Both the position numbers and the translations under genes were made by a program. The notes under the pieces are model-generated. The model was not told where the DNA came from. It saw nothing but the letters and a program-made list of their open reading frames with translations, and made no database searches. A DNA stretch of 9,699 nt, from assembly GCA_947178195.1 (NCBI GenBank), contig CAMWXM010000094.1:1-9699 (forward strand), written 5' to 3'. This DNA comes from an uncultured Ruminococcus sp. (GTDB taxonomy: Bacteria > Bacillota > Clostridia > Oscillospirales > Ruminococcaceae). The stretch's first letter is position 1. Each line of letters starts with the position of its first letter. This document shows positions 1 to 4,874 of this stretch, in pieces.

Positions 1-23
1 CTATTAATAAACAAATTTTCCAT
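1..23 (-). CDS. Possible start of an unidentified gene, cut by the left edge
   Basis: On the minus strand an ATG at 23 opens a frame reading MENLFIN before the window ends. It is preceded at suitable spacing by an AAAAGGAAA ribosome-binding-like sequence (about 33-41) and follows the end of the acetyltransferase gene in the same direction. Only seven complete codons are visible, so the family cannot be named and the call rests on the start context alone. It could equally be a chance ATG in AT-rich DNA. Confidence 0.35.
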
Positions 24-41
24 ATATAAATTTCCTTTTAC

Positions 42-68
42 TTATCTCAAACCTTAGGTTTCAGATAA
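42..68. other. Imperfect 27-bp palindrome (hairpin or operator)
   Basis: The arms at 42-54 and 56-68 are complementary over 13 bp with one mismatch, centred on AAACCTTAGGTTT. Neither strand has a clean T-run directly after the stem, so it is a poor intrinsic terminator. It lies between the acetyltransferase stop and the possible start at 23, so it could be a 5' UTR hairpin or a dimeric repressor site for the gene beyond the left edge. Confidence 0.45.
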
Positions 69-85
69 AAATCATATTTTAATTA

Positions 86-116
86 TTTAATAAACTGGAA
101 TTTGCCGTTTATTAAA
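86..116. repeat. 10-bp stem hairpin carrying copy 1 of the 15-bp repeat
   Basis: TTTAATAAAC at 86-95 is perfectly complementary to GTTTATTAAA at 107-116, leaving an 11-nt loop that can add a short GG/CC pair. The loop and left arm contain the 15-mer ATAAACTGGAATTTG (90-104), which is repeated exactly at 937-951. On the minus strand the hairpin begins at the stop codon of the acetyltransferase gene. The stem is almost pure A/T and no T-tract follows, so termination is uncertain. Confidence 0.6.
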
Positions 117-117
117 A

Positions 118-891
118 TTACGATTCCTTATTTTTTATGATTGAACATTCGCTTACTTTTTTAAATCCAATTCTTTCTGCTAATTTCGCAGATGCCGTAT
201 TTTGAGAATGACAAGCCCATACAGGTTTTTTATTTTCAGCTAAAATGTATTTAATCATAGCTTTTGAAGCTATTGTTGCAAAGCCCATTCCCCGATAATT
301 TTCGTTGGTTTCAACACCAATATCGATTTCATCATCACTGATTGCGGAAGAAAACGCCCATGCAGTAACAGTATCATTGACTACCACACAATATCCTTTA
401 CCTTTGGAAAAAAAATCTTCATCACTGCTCCAAGAAAAGCTAGGCGTAATTCTTCCATGTATTTTTGAAATGAGTTCAGCGTCAATGACTTTTATTTTGC
501 AATTATTTGGCAAAATAAAAGGTTCATCATAATTTCGATTGTCATATTCAAAGAAGTATCTGCGTTCAATTTCGATATTATCCTTATGCCTAAAATAACC
601 TCTAATGCGTTCATCATCATTAAGCAAAATAAATCGGCGGTTGTTTTTCCTATATCTATCTAAAATCATATCATAAACAAATCCGAGAAAACATTTATCA
701 TATTCTCCCGAAATAAACGCAAAACCGCTGTAATGCCAAAACAAAACTGTTTTAAATTCTGTTTTAGTTTTCACAAATATATCACCTTGCTGATATAGCT
801 GGGCAATTGAAAGAGGATAAACGTTCCCGCATTTACAATCATTAGCAAAGCGTATGCAATCAGGGTAATTCTGTAAATCAATCTTCTCCAT
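118..891 (-). CDS. GNAT-family N-acetyltransferase
   Basis: Predicted cytoplasmic acetyl-CoA-dependent N-acetyltransferase; the substrate cannot be told from sequence. The protein has 257 residues from the chosen ATG. The C-terminal half carries the GNAT fold: strands near residues 165-195, the acetyl-CoA pyrophosphate-binding loop NYRGMGFA (about 198-205) after DIGVETNE, and the late helix motif NTASAKLAERIGF (about 231-243). The N-terminal 110 residues resemble the divergent helper region of two-part GNAT proteins (the GNAT_acetyltran type), a comparison made from memory. An in-frame GTG at 933 would add 14 residues, but ATG 891 has a good ribosome site, AAAGGTGAT at 898-906, so the shorter form is preferred. 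The gene is last in a minus-strand run behind the SDR gene and is bracketed by identical 15-bp repeats at 90-104 and 937-951. Confidence 0.85.
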   Translation of the reverse strand: MEKIDLQNYPDCIRFANDCKCGNVYPLSIAQLYQQGDIFVKTKTEFKTVLFWHYSGFAFISGEYDKCFLGFVYDMILDRYRKNNRRFILLNDDERIRGYFRHKDNIEIERRYFFEYDNRNYDEPFILPNNCKIKVIDAELISKIHGRITPSFSWSSDEDFFSKGKGYCVVVNDTVTAWAFSSAISDDEIDIGVETNENYRGMGFATIASKAMIKYILAENKKPVWACHSQNTASAKLAERIGFKKVSECSIIKNKES

Positions 892-897
892 AATTAC

Positions 898-906
898 ATC
901 ACCTTT
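898..906 (-). promoter_or_regulatory. Ribosome binding site fixing the acetyltransferase start
   Basis: On the minus strand AAAGGTGAT sits 6 nt before ATG 891. The upstream GTG at 933 has no comparable site, because GGAG near it lies downstream of that codon. This supports the 257-residue protein. Confidence 0.65.
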
Positions 907-936
907 AATAAATTCATATTTTCTCCGATCCACTCT

Positions 937-951
937 ATAAACTGGAATTTG
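937..951. repeat. Copy 2 of the 15-bp direct repeat
   Basis: ATAAACTGGAATTTG here is identical, in the same orientation, to 90-104. On the minus strand it starts 2 nt after the stop codon of the SDR gene. Together the copies bracket the acetyltransferase gene with an 847-bp period. The neighbouring AAAATATGA sequence downstream on the minus strand also recurs near copy 1, but with different spacing. No stem like the one at copy 1 is present here. Confidence 0.7.
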
Positions 952-953
952 TC

Positions 954-1715
954 CTACTCCATATACTTTTTAACCGACTTTAACCATATATTCATAATCA
1001 ATTTATGCGGATAAAATTTTGAAAAAAGCTGCATCACTTTCACATAAGTGCTATATACGGAAATATCTCTGCCTTTCTTGGCGTCTTTGATAGTTTTTGC
1101 AGCAACATCATCCGGCTCTGCGAGATGAGGGAATTTTATTTTATAACCGTTCATTTCTGTTTGCAGCAAATCAGTTTTAATCCAACCCGGACAGGCAACT
1201 GTAACAACAATTCCGCTCTCTTTAAGTTCCATATTTAATGCCCTTGAATAGGAACAACAAAATGCCTTTGATGCAGCATATAGATTTATGTATGCTACCG
1301 GCTGAAATGCAGATTGTGATGCGACATTTATAATATGGCTCCCACTTTTCATATATGAAATGCATATATTACAGAGAGCAGCCATTGAAGTACTATGCGT
1401 ATTTATGTGGGACGAAATCTCCTGGGCGGAAAAATCCGTTGACGGAGCCATTCTGCCTGATCCTGCATTATTAACCAGATACTTTACAGTATATTCTTCT
1501 TTATCTAATTCACTCTTGATTAGGTCTAAATTAGCTATATCAGATAAATCAATTGAGTAGCCTTTGATTTTGACTCCGAGAGCTTCTTTCAGGCTGTTTA
1601 GTTTTTCCTTATTTCGTCCAATCGCCCATACCTCATCCACTTCGTCAATCAGATATTTTGTAAATGCTTTTCCAAGACCACCGGCAGCACCTGTAATGAT
1701 TGCCAAATTCTTCAT
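954..1715 (-). CDS. Short-chain dehydrogenase/reductase (classical SDR)
   Basis: Predicted cytoplasmic NAD(P)-dependent oxidoreductase of 253 residues, the usual size for a classical SDR. All hallmarks are present: the cofactor loop TGAAGGLG (residues 8-15), Asp56 in SIDLSD, the NNAG motif (82-85), catalytic Ser133 in NVASQSA, and Tyr146/Lys150 in YAASK. PGWIKTD (176-182) follows as expected for the cofactor-contacting segment. Arg34 after the second strand suggests, but does not prove, NADP preference. The hydrophobic C-terminal stretch (about 226-248) resembles the SDR group annotated as YqjQ/DltE-like or ketoreductase-like proteins. The substrate is unknown. The start at 1715 has only a weak ribosome site (GGTGTTGG). 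The gene lies 95 bp downstream of the epimerase gene and 62 bp upstream of the acetyltransferase ATG. Confidence 0.93.
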   Translation of the reverse strand: MKNLAIITGAAGGLGKAFTKYLIDEVDEVWAIGRNKEKLNSLKEALGVKIKGYSIDLSDIANLDLIKSELDKEEYTVKYLVNNAGSGRMAPSTDFSAQEISSHINTHSTSMAALCNICISYMKSGSHIINVASQSAFQPVAYINLYAASKAFCCSYSRALNMELKESGIVVTVACPGWIKTDLLQTEMNGYKIKFPHLAEPDDVAAKTIKDAKKGRDISVYSTYVKVMQLFSKFYPHKLIMNIWLKSVKKYME

Positions 1716-1732
1716 AAAACCAACACCATTCT

Positions 1733-1752
1733 ACATTTATACGTATTTATGT
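1733..1752. promoter_or_regulatory. Quasi-palindrome upstream of the SDR gene
   Basis: ACATTTATACGTATTTATGT is palindromic at 8 of 10 pairs around TACGTA. It lies 17 nt upstream of the SDR start codon, where it could act as an operator or place a stem near the ribosome site. AT-rich DNA yields such patterns by chance, so the call is tentative. Confidence 0.25.
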
Positions 1753-1771
1753 AAATTTCAATTTTCCTTAT

Positions 1772-1797
1772 AAAAATCAGTATTAACTTTGCCTGAT
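1772..1797 (-). terminator. Weak candidate terminator after the epimerase gene
   Basis: On the minus strand GATCAG and CTGATT form a 6-bp stem (one G-U pair) with a 12-nt loop, followed by TTTTA. The stem is short and the T-run brief, so it may only partly separate the epimerase and SDR transcripts. Confidence 0.3.
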
Positions 1798-1810
1798 CTC
1801 AAAAGTATTT

Positions 1811-2668
1811 TTAGGATAAATAAAAATTTATTAGTTCAAATATCCAGGAAGAAATATTTGAAAATTTGTAACCCAGGCGTTCTGCTTTTGTGCAGTCATA
1901 TGAAGTTTCTGCTTTAATGCCATTATATGACGCCGGATCGCCATTTTCAGATAATACAGCTTTTTTTCCTGATTTGCTTTCAATATATTCAACAATTTCT
2001 TTTTGTGATATAACCCCTTTAGAACAGCCATTTATAGGTCCTGATATTGGATGATCTACAAGATATGATATAAATTCGCCTGCCTCCGACTGGTTTATAT
2101 ATGATGCTCCTATATTTAAGCTGTCTATGTACATAGGAATTTGATTTATAATATGTTCTATATAAAACCTAAGCCGTCCGGTATAATCGTTTTTACCCAT
2201 TACAACAGGATATCTTACAAAGGTGCATTTACTAATATCCATAAATTCCAAAGCTGCACGCTCTGCCTGTCTTTTTCCTTCTGCATAATCTTCCGGTCTG
2301 TCCATCCAAGTTAGCTTATGATTTTCTGTATCAAATTCATTTTCACAAATTAATGAACGATTGCCGCTGTATACCGCACAAGAAGACATCTGTATATATC
2401 TGTTACAGCGAACATTTTCCAAAAGTGATCTTACATCATTTGACGAATAAGCTATCTTGTCAATAATTACATCATATTCTTTATTGCCAAGCACATTTTT
2501 CACACTGTTTGCATCTGTCTTATTCATAATTATGTGACAAACCTTCTCATTAAAAGGATTACCGTGGTTTCCTCTTGTAGCGATTGTCACATTATGTCCA
2601 TTATCCAGAATGGAATTTACCATAGGTATTCCAAAAAATCTTGTTCCGCCAACAATTAAAACATTCAT
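1811..2668 (-). CDS. NAD-dependent epimerase/dehydratase-like protein (extended SDR)
   Basis: Predicted cytoplasmic Rossmann-fold enzyme of 285 residues acting on a nucleotide sugar or related metabolite; the substrate is unknown. The nucleotide-binding loop is VGGTRFFG (residues 6-13), the form seen in atypical extended SDRs related to CSP41 and isoflavone-reductase-like proteins. Ser95/Ser96 in QMSSCAVY and Tyr128/Lys132 in YAEGK supply the catalytic set, and RYPVVMGKNDYTGR (152-165) matches the substrate-loop region of epimerases. A domain of about 100 residues follows, ending in SSWIFELINFYLS. At 285 residues it is shorter than typical UDP-glucose epimerases (about 330). ATG 2668 has the ribosome site AGAGGA. 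The start is preceded, 13 nt upstream, by a 12-mer also found before the phosphatase gene. Confidence 0.88.
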   Translation of the reverse strand: MNVLIVGGTRFFGIPMVNSILDNGHNVTIATRGNHGNPFNEKVCHIIMNKTDANSVKNVLGNKEYDVIIDKIAYSSNDVRSLLENVRCNRYIQMSSCAVYSGNRSLICENEFDTENHKLTWMDRPEDYAEGKRQAERAALEFMDISKCTFVRYPVVMGKNDYTGRLRFYIEHIINQIPMYIDSLNIGASYINQSEAGEFISYLVDHPISGPINGCSKGVISQKEIVEYIESKSGKKAVLSENGDPASYNGIKAETSYDCTKAERLGYKFSNISSWIFELINFYLS

Positions 2669-2679
2669 AATTTTTTCCT

Positions 2680-2784
2680 CTAAATTCCGATTTTCTTATT
2701 AGCATCTTCTATTCCTTCTTCATGGATAATTTTGTAATAATATTCACTTAATTCATCGAAGGTATTACTGTAATAAATTAAAAT
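2680..2784 (-). pseudogene. 34-codon open remnant between phosphatase and epimerase genes
   Basis: After the phosphatase TAA (2785-2787) the same frame stays open for 34 codons, through NTFDELSEYYYKIIHEEG and IEDANKKIGI, to a TAG at 2680-2682 directly before the epimerase ribosome site. The composition (acidic/basic helix-like, regular D/E/K use) looks like the C-terminus of a protein rather than spacer. No in-frame start with a ribosome site was seen. It may be the tail of a lost gene, or a former C-terminal extension of the phosphatase cut off by a nonsense change. Its parent family is not recognised. Confidence 0.35.
2682..2693 (-). repeat. 12-mer AAATCGGAATTT upstream of the epimerase gene
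   Basis: On the minus strand this 12-mer ends exactly 13 nt before ATG 2668 and overlaps the TAG that closes the upstream remnant. The identical 12-mer sits exactly 13 nt before the phosphatase ATG (3350-3361). The following ribosome-site region is also alike (AGAGGAAAA against TGAGGATAA). Confidence 0.6.
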
Positions 2785-3336
2785 TTACAATAACTTCATC
2801 AGTCTACAATTATCCATTCCTACGCTCCAAAACTTTTCAATAGGTATATCCCTAATTTGGCATACAATACTTGAATTCATAGCGCCATGACCTACAATTA
2901 AAACATCTTCTCCGGATTCTAACCTTGGCGCAACAGCCTCCTTCAAAAATTCTCTGGTTCTTGAATATAATTCCTCAAAGCTTTCTGCGCCTTCAACCGG
3001 AGTTTCATATTTTTCCGGTTCTTTAAAAAGAATATTTATCGGACAATTAGGAATTTCAAAGCAATTTTCTATTCCCTCATATACCCCAAAGCTCATTTCA
3101 AGTAATCTGTCATCCGTTATAATTGGAATATTTCTTCCGTTCAATAAAATTTCTGCAGTCTCTTTTGCACGAATTAACGGGGAACAATAACATACGTCAA
3201 AATGTATGTCTTTATATTCGTCCCTGGCCTTTTCAGCCATTAATCTTCCATCATAATTTAATGGTATATCTGTTCTTCCCTGCAATTTATGTTTAGCATT
3301 CCAGTCTGTTTTTCCATGTCTCATTATATACAGCAT
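2785..3336 (-). CDS. Histidine phosphatase family protein (phosphoglycerate mutase-like)
   Basis: Predicted cytoplasmic phosphatase or mutase of 183 residues working through a phosphohistidine intermediate; the substrate is unknown. The catalytic core is complete: RHGKTDWN (residues 6-13) with nucleophile His7, the phosphate-binding SPLIRAKET (52-60) with Arg56, the acid residue Glu80 in LLEMSFGVYEG, and the second histidine in VGHGAMN (His150). The size and the LQGRTDIPLNYDG segment (18-30) are typical of small family members such as CobC/PhoE-type phosphatases, not of glycolytic Gpm enzymes (about 250 residues). ATG 3336 is preceded by GAGGA at good spacing. It is the first gene of the accessory run. 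Cobalamin or pathway genes that would suggest a specific role are not present. Confidence 0.92.
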   Translation of the reverse strand: MLYIMRHGKTDWNAKHKLQGRTDIPLNYDGRLMAEKARDEYKDIHFDVCYCSPLIRAKETAEILLNGRNIPIITDDRLLEMSFGVYEGIENCFEIPNCPINILFKEPEKYETPVEGAESFEELYSRTREFLKEAVAPRLESGEDVLIVGHGAMNSSIVCQIRDIPIEKFWSVGMDNCRLMKLL

Positions 3337-3349
3337 ACTTTATCCTCAC

Positions 3350-3361
3350 AAATTCCGATTT
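3350..3361 (-). repeat. 12-mer AAATCGGAATTT upstream of the phosphatase gene
   Basis: Identical to 2682-2693 and at the same 13-nt distance from the start codon. With the following T on the minus strand extended to GGAATTTG it also resembles the opposite strand of the 15-bp repeat at 90-104 and 937-951 (GGAATTTG shared). It could be an operator, a 5' UTR element, or a recombination scar copied with the start region. Confidence 0.6.
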
Positions 3362-3392
3362 ACTGCCAAATAATAAAATTTTATTTTTAGAT

Positions 3393-3567
3393 TACCTCTA
3401 AAAAACTATGTCGTTTAAATGTGCTGCGAATTTTATCGGCAGTCCTAAATTTTTGTAGGCATACTGGCACTGGCGCACCACAGGCGCTCCATACGGTCGT
3501 ATTCCAAGAAAATTTTGGACAATATGACAAAAAAATCGTAGTAAAATGGCAGAGATTTTTAGAAGTG
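3393..3567. repeat. MITE-like palindrome-rich element
   Basis: This 175-bp stretch lies between the rpmA terminator and the phosphatase leader. Its ends form imperfect terminal inverted repeats: TACCTCTAAAAAAC at 3393-3406 matches the complement of 3554-3567 at 11 of 14 positions. Inside are several short palindromes: ATACGGTCGTAT (3491-3502 region), TCCAAGAAAATTTTGGA just after it, paired GGCGC blocks near 3473-3489, and a tandem ACTGGC repeat near 3464-3475. GC content is locally higher than in the flanks. The plus-strand frame through it is interrupted in function by running antisense into rpmA and is not considered a gene. No transposase is present, so any mobility would be in trans. Dispersal in the genome is inferred, not shown. 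Confidence 0.45.
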
Positions 3568-3585
3568 ACCTTTACTATTCAAAAT

Positions 3586-3615
3586 AAAATCCCGTGCTTT
3601 AAAGCCGGGATTTTT
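3586..3615 (-). terminator. rpmA: Intrinsic terminator of the rplU-prp-rpmA operon
   Basis: AAAATCCCG (3586-3594) pairs with CGGGATTTT (3606-3614), with an extra GC pair and a loop of TTTAAA. On the minus strand the stem begins about 10 nt after the rpmA stop and is followed by TTTTATTTT. T-rich flanks on both sides make it potentially bidirectional. Confidence 0.9.
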
Positions 3616-3625
3616 AAGACTAAAA

Positions 3626-3904
3626 TTACTGTGCGTAAACGCAAACCTTTTTACGGTCACGACCAACACGTTCAAATTTAACTTTGCCATCGATCATAGC
3701 AAACAAAGTATCATCAGAACCAATACCAACGCCTTCGCCCGGATGAATATGAGTGCCTCTCTGGCGAACGAGGATATTTCCGGCTGTTACAAACTGTCCG
3801 TCTGCTCTTTTAACGCCAAGTCTTTTTGACTCTGAATCACGTCCGTTCTTAGTAGAACCCGAACCTTTTTTATGAGCAAAGAACTGCATACTAATTTTAA
3901 TCAT
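3626..3904 (-). CDS. rpmA: 50S ribosomal protein L27 (precursor with cleavable N-terminus)
   Basis: L27 of the large ribosomal subunit, whose N-terminal tail reaches the peptidyl-transferase centre. The 92-residue product matches the family, with HKKGSGSTKNGRDS after the leader and GNILVRQRGTHIHPG in the core. Residues 1-9 (MIKISMQFF) plus Ala10 form the Firmicutes-type extension. The sequence MQFFA followed by HKKG is the recognised Prp cleavage site, so the mature protein should start at His11. ATG 3904 is preferred over the internal ATG at residue 6 because GGAGGTG lies 8 nt upstream of it, inside the end of prp, and because family precursors have this length. It is the last gene of the operon, 3 nt after the prp stop. 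Confidence 0.98.
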   Translation of the reverse strand: MIKISMQFFAHKKGSGSTKNGRDSESKRLGVKRADGQFVTAGNILVRQRGTHIHPGEGVGIGSDDTLFAMIDGKVKFERVGRDRKKVCVYAQ

Positions 3905-3907
3905 GTC

Positions 3908-4225
3908 TTACACCTCCGTAAACTTCACTTTTAAATTCTTTTTAAATTCCGCTGCAATTTCCAGAAGCTGCATTTCAAGTCCTGAATAAAGACCCTGAAG
4001 CACCCTGTCACAGGGAATGTCAGTATTTAAGGAGATCGTGTCGTCCACGACAGAGACCTCTGCCTGATACTTAAAAATTTCAGTTATCATATTAGCGGTC
4101 ATCATAACCGCAGATGAAACGGAAGCGCAGACTATATCTCCGCCCTTTTCAGAGTATCCAGAATGTCCCTTGACCTTAAATCCTGTGATCTCGCCGTTTT
4201 TCTTAAAAAATTCAGCGATTGTCAT
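3908..4225 (-). CDS. prp: Ribosomal-processing cysteine protease Prp
   Basis: Cysteine protease that removes the N-terminal extension of L27 in Firmicutes and related bacteria. The 105-residue product carries the catalytic pair in the expected places: His21 in KGHSGYSEKGGD and Cys33 in DIVCASVSSAV, spaced 12 residues apart as in the characterised Staphylococcus aureus enzyme (His22/Cys34). The remainder predicts the small alpha/beta fold of the YsxB/Prp family. The gene sits between rplU (1-nt gap) and rpmA (3-nt gap), the conserved order, so protease and substrate are translated from one message. The matching L27 cleavage motif is present next door. Confidence 0.96.
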   Translation of the reverse strand: MTIAEFFKKNGEITGFKVKGHSGYSEKGGDIVCASVSSAVMMTANMITEIFKYQAEVSVVDDTISLNTDIPCDRVLQGLYSGLEMQLLEIAAEFKKNLKVKFTEV

Positions 4226-4226
4226 T

Positions 4227-4538
4227 TTAAGCCTTGATTGCTTCGATTTTTACCTGTGTGTAAGGCTGTCTGTGACCCTGTTTTTTCTTTTCGCCCTTTT
4301 TAGGCTTATAGGTGAAAACAGTAATCTTCTTAGCCTTGCCGTTCTTTAAAACCTTAGCTTCAACAACAGCATTTTTAACATATGGAGCGCCAACTTTAAG
4401 ACCCTTATCCGAGCCTACTGCCACTACCTTGTCAAAATTTACCGCCTGATCTGCTTCAACGTTAAGCTTTTCAATAAAGAGAGTATCTCCCTCTTTTACC
4501 TGATACTGCTTACCGCCTGTTTCAATAACTGCGTACAT
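4227..4538 (-). CDS. rplU: 50S ribosomal protein L21
   Basis: L21 binds 23S rRNA in the large subunit. The 103-residue product starts with the family signature MYAVIETGGKQYQVKEGD and ends with the basic motif FTYKPKKGEKKKQGHRQPYT (residues 75-94). The length matches Firmicutes L21. AGGTG lies 7-8 nt before ATG 4538. First gene of the rplU-prp-rpmA operon, transcribed from the promoter at 4629-4657 through a structured leader. Confidence 0.98.
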   Translation of the reverse strand: MYAVIETGGKQYQVKEGDTLFIEKLNVEADQAVNFDKVVAVGSDKGLKVGAPYVKNAVVEAKVLKNGKAKKITVFTYKPKKGEKKKQGHRQPYTQVKIEAIKA

Positions 4539-4625
4539 TTACGGCACCTGCCTTTTCTTTAATACTCGCTGAGATGCGGTGTTCTGTATAATCAGAAACT
4601 TAAAACCGTGCCCATGCGGCTAAAC
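4539..4625 (-). ncRNA. Structured rplU 5' leader (candidate L21 leader)
   Basis: About 85 nt separate the predicted transcription start from ATG 4538. A hairpin forms from GTTTCTG and CAGAAC (4581-4599, one bulge), with a possible outer CGGT/ACCG pairing. The hexamer CCGCAT occurs twice, flanking this hairpin, and CTC-AGC-GAG makes a mini-hairpin near 4566-4574. Ribosomal protein L21 leaders with autoregulatory roles are known in Firmicutes. Assignment to that RNA family is by position and fold only. Confidence 0.45.
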
Positions 4626-4628
4626 TTA

Positions 4629-4657
4629 ATTTTAACATATTATGTACATGTTGTCAA
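4629..4657 (-). promoter_or_regulatory. Promoter of the rplU operon
   Basis: On the minus strand a perfect TTGACA (-35, 4652-4657) and TAAAAT (-10, 4629-4634, five of six consensus) are separated by exactly 17 nt. This is the strongest housekeeping-type promoter in the window and suits a ribosomal protein operon. Confidence 0.85.
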
Positions 4658-4731
4658 GGGTTTTGAAAAGTTTTTTTAATCTGCATGGTCAATAAGCCGA
4701 ATTTTTTTGCTACCCTTTTTGAAAAGGCAAC

Positions 4732-4769
4732 TAAAACTGTAAGTTTCGCTATTAAAACTGTAAATTTCG
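4732..4769. promoter_or_regulatory. Tandem 17-nt repeat upstream of the dockerin gene, operator-like
   Basis: TAAAACTGTAAGTTTCG (4732-4748) and TAAAACTGTAAATTTCG (4753-4769) differ at one base and are spaced 21 bp start to start, two helical turns. They end just before the -35 region of the plus-strand gene. The complement contains ACAGTTTTA twice; its ACAGTT core resembles the tandem 9-bp boxes of LytTR regulators such as AgrA, which have a similar period. The regulator is inferred only. Confidence 0.5.
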
Positions 4770-4774
4770 TCAAC

Positions 4775-4811
4775 TTGTGGCACAAACGATAAAAATATGT
4801 TATAATATAAT
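4775..4811 (+). promoter_or_regulatory. Promoter of the LRR-dockerin gene
   Basis: A perfect TATAAT at 4801-4806 (overlapped by a second at 4806-4811) lies about 65 nt before the start. The only -35-like sequence, TTGTGG at 4775-4780, is weak and 20 nt away, so activator help from the adjacent tandem repeat is plausible. Confidence 0.6.
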
Positions 4812-4874
4812 CAATCAATCGCAAAAGCAAAAGGTTGATCAAATTATATTATTATGAAAGGAAAGATAATACTT

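Noticed and set aside
892..933. GTG start at 933 for the acetyltransferase
   Set aside because: ATG 891 has a well-placed AAAGGTGAT site; the extra 14 residues come from the intergenic spacer that carries the 15-bp repeat.
90..951. Integron cassette with attC sites around the acetyltransferase
   Set aside because: The repeats lack the RYYYAAC/GTTRRRY core arrangement and no integrase is present, so only a generic repeat-bracketed gene is claimed.
118..3336. Defence or biosynthetic system formed by the four accessory enzymes
   Set aside because: GNAT, SDR, epimerase-like and histidine phosphatase proteins are common single accessory genes; no toxin, nuclease, carrier or scaffold gene links them, and the spacing does not suggest tight coupling.
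3421..3681. Plus-strand 86-codon frame starting with GTG
   Set aside because: Its last part runs antisense into rpmA and across the operon terminator, it has no ribosome site, and the first part lies in the palindrome-rich repeat. It may be annotated as a small hypothetical protein in genomes that carry the repeat, but nothing here supports translation.
4713..4727. CCTTTTTGAAAAGG palindrome upstream of the dockerin promoter
   Set aside because: Short and A/T-dominated, with no T-tract and no second copy of the full palindrome; likely chance in this AT-rich spacer.
4854..4874. ATG 4854 as start of the dockerin protein
   Set aside because: No ribosome site lies before it, and the signal peptide begins naturally with MKRK at ATG 4875.
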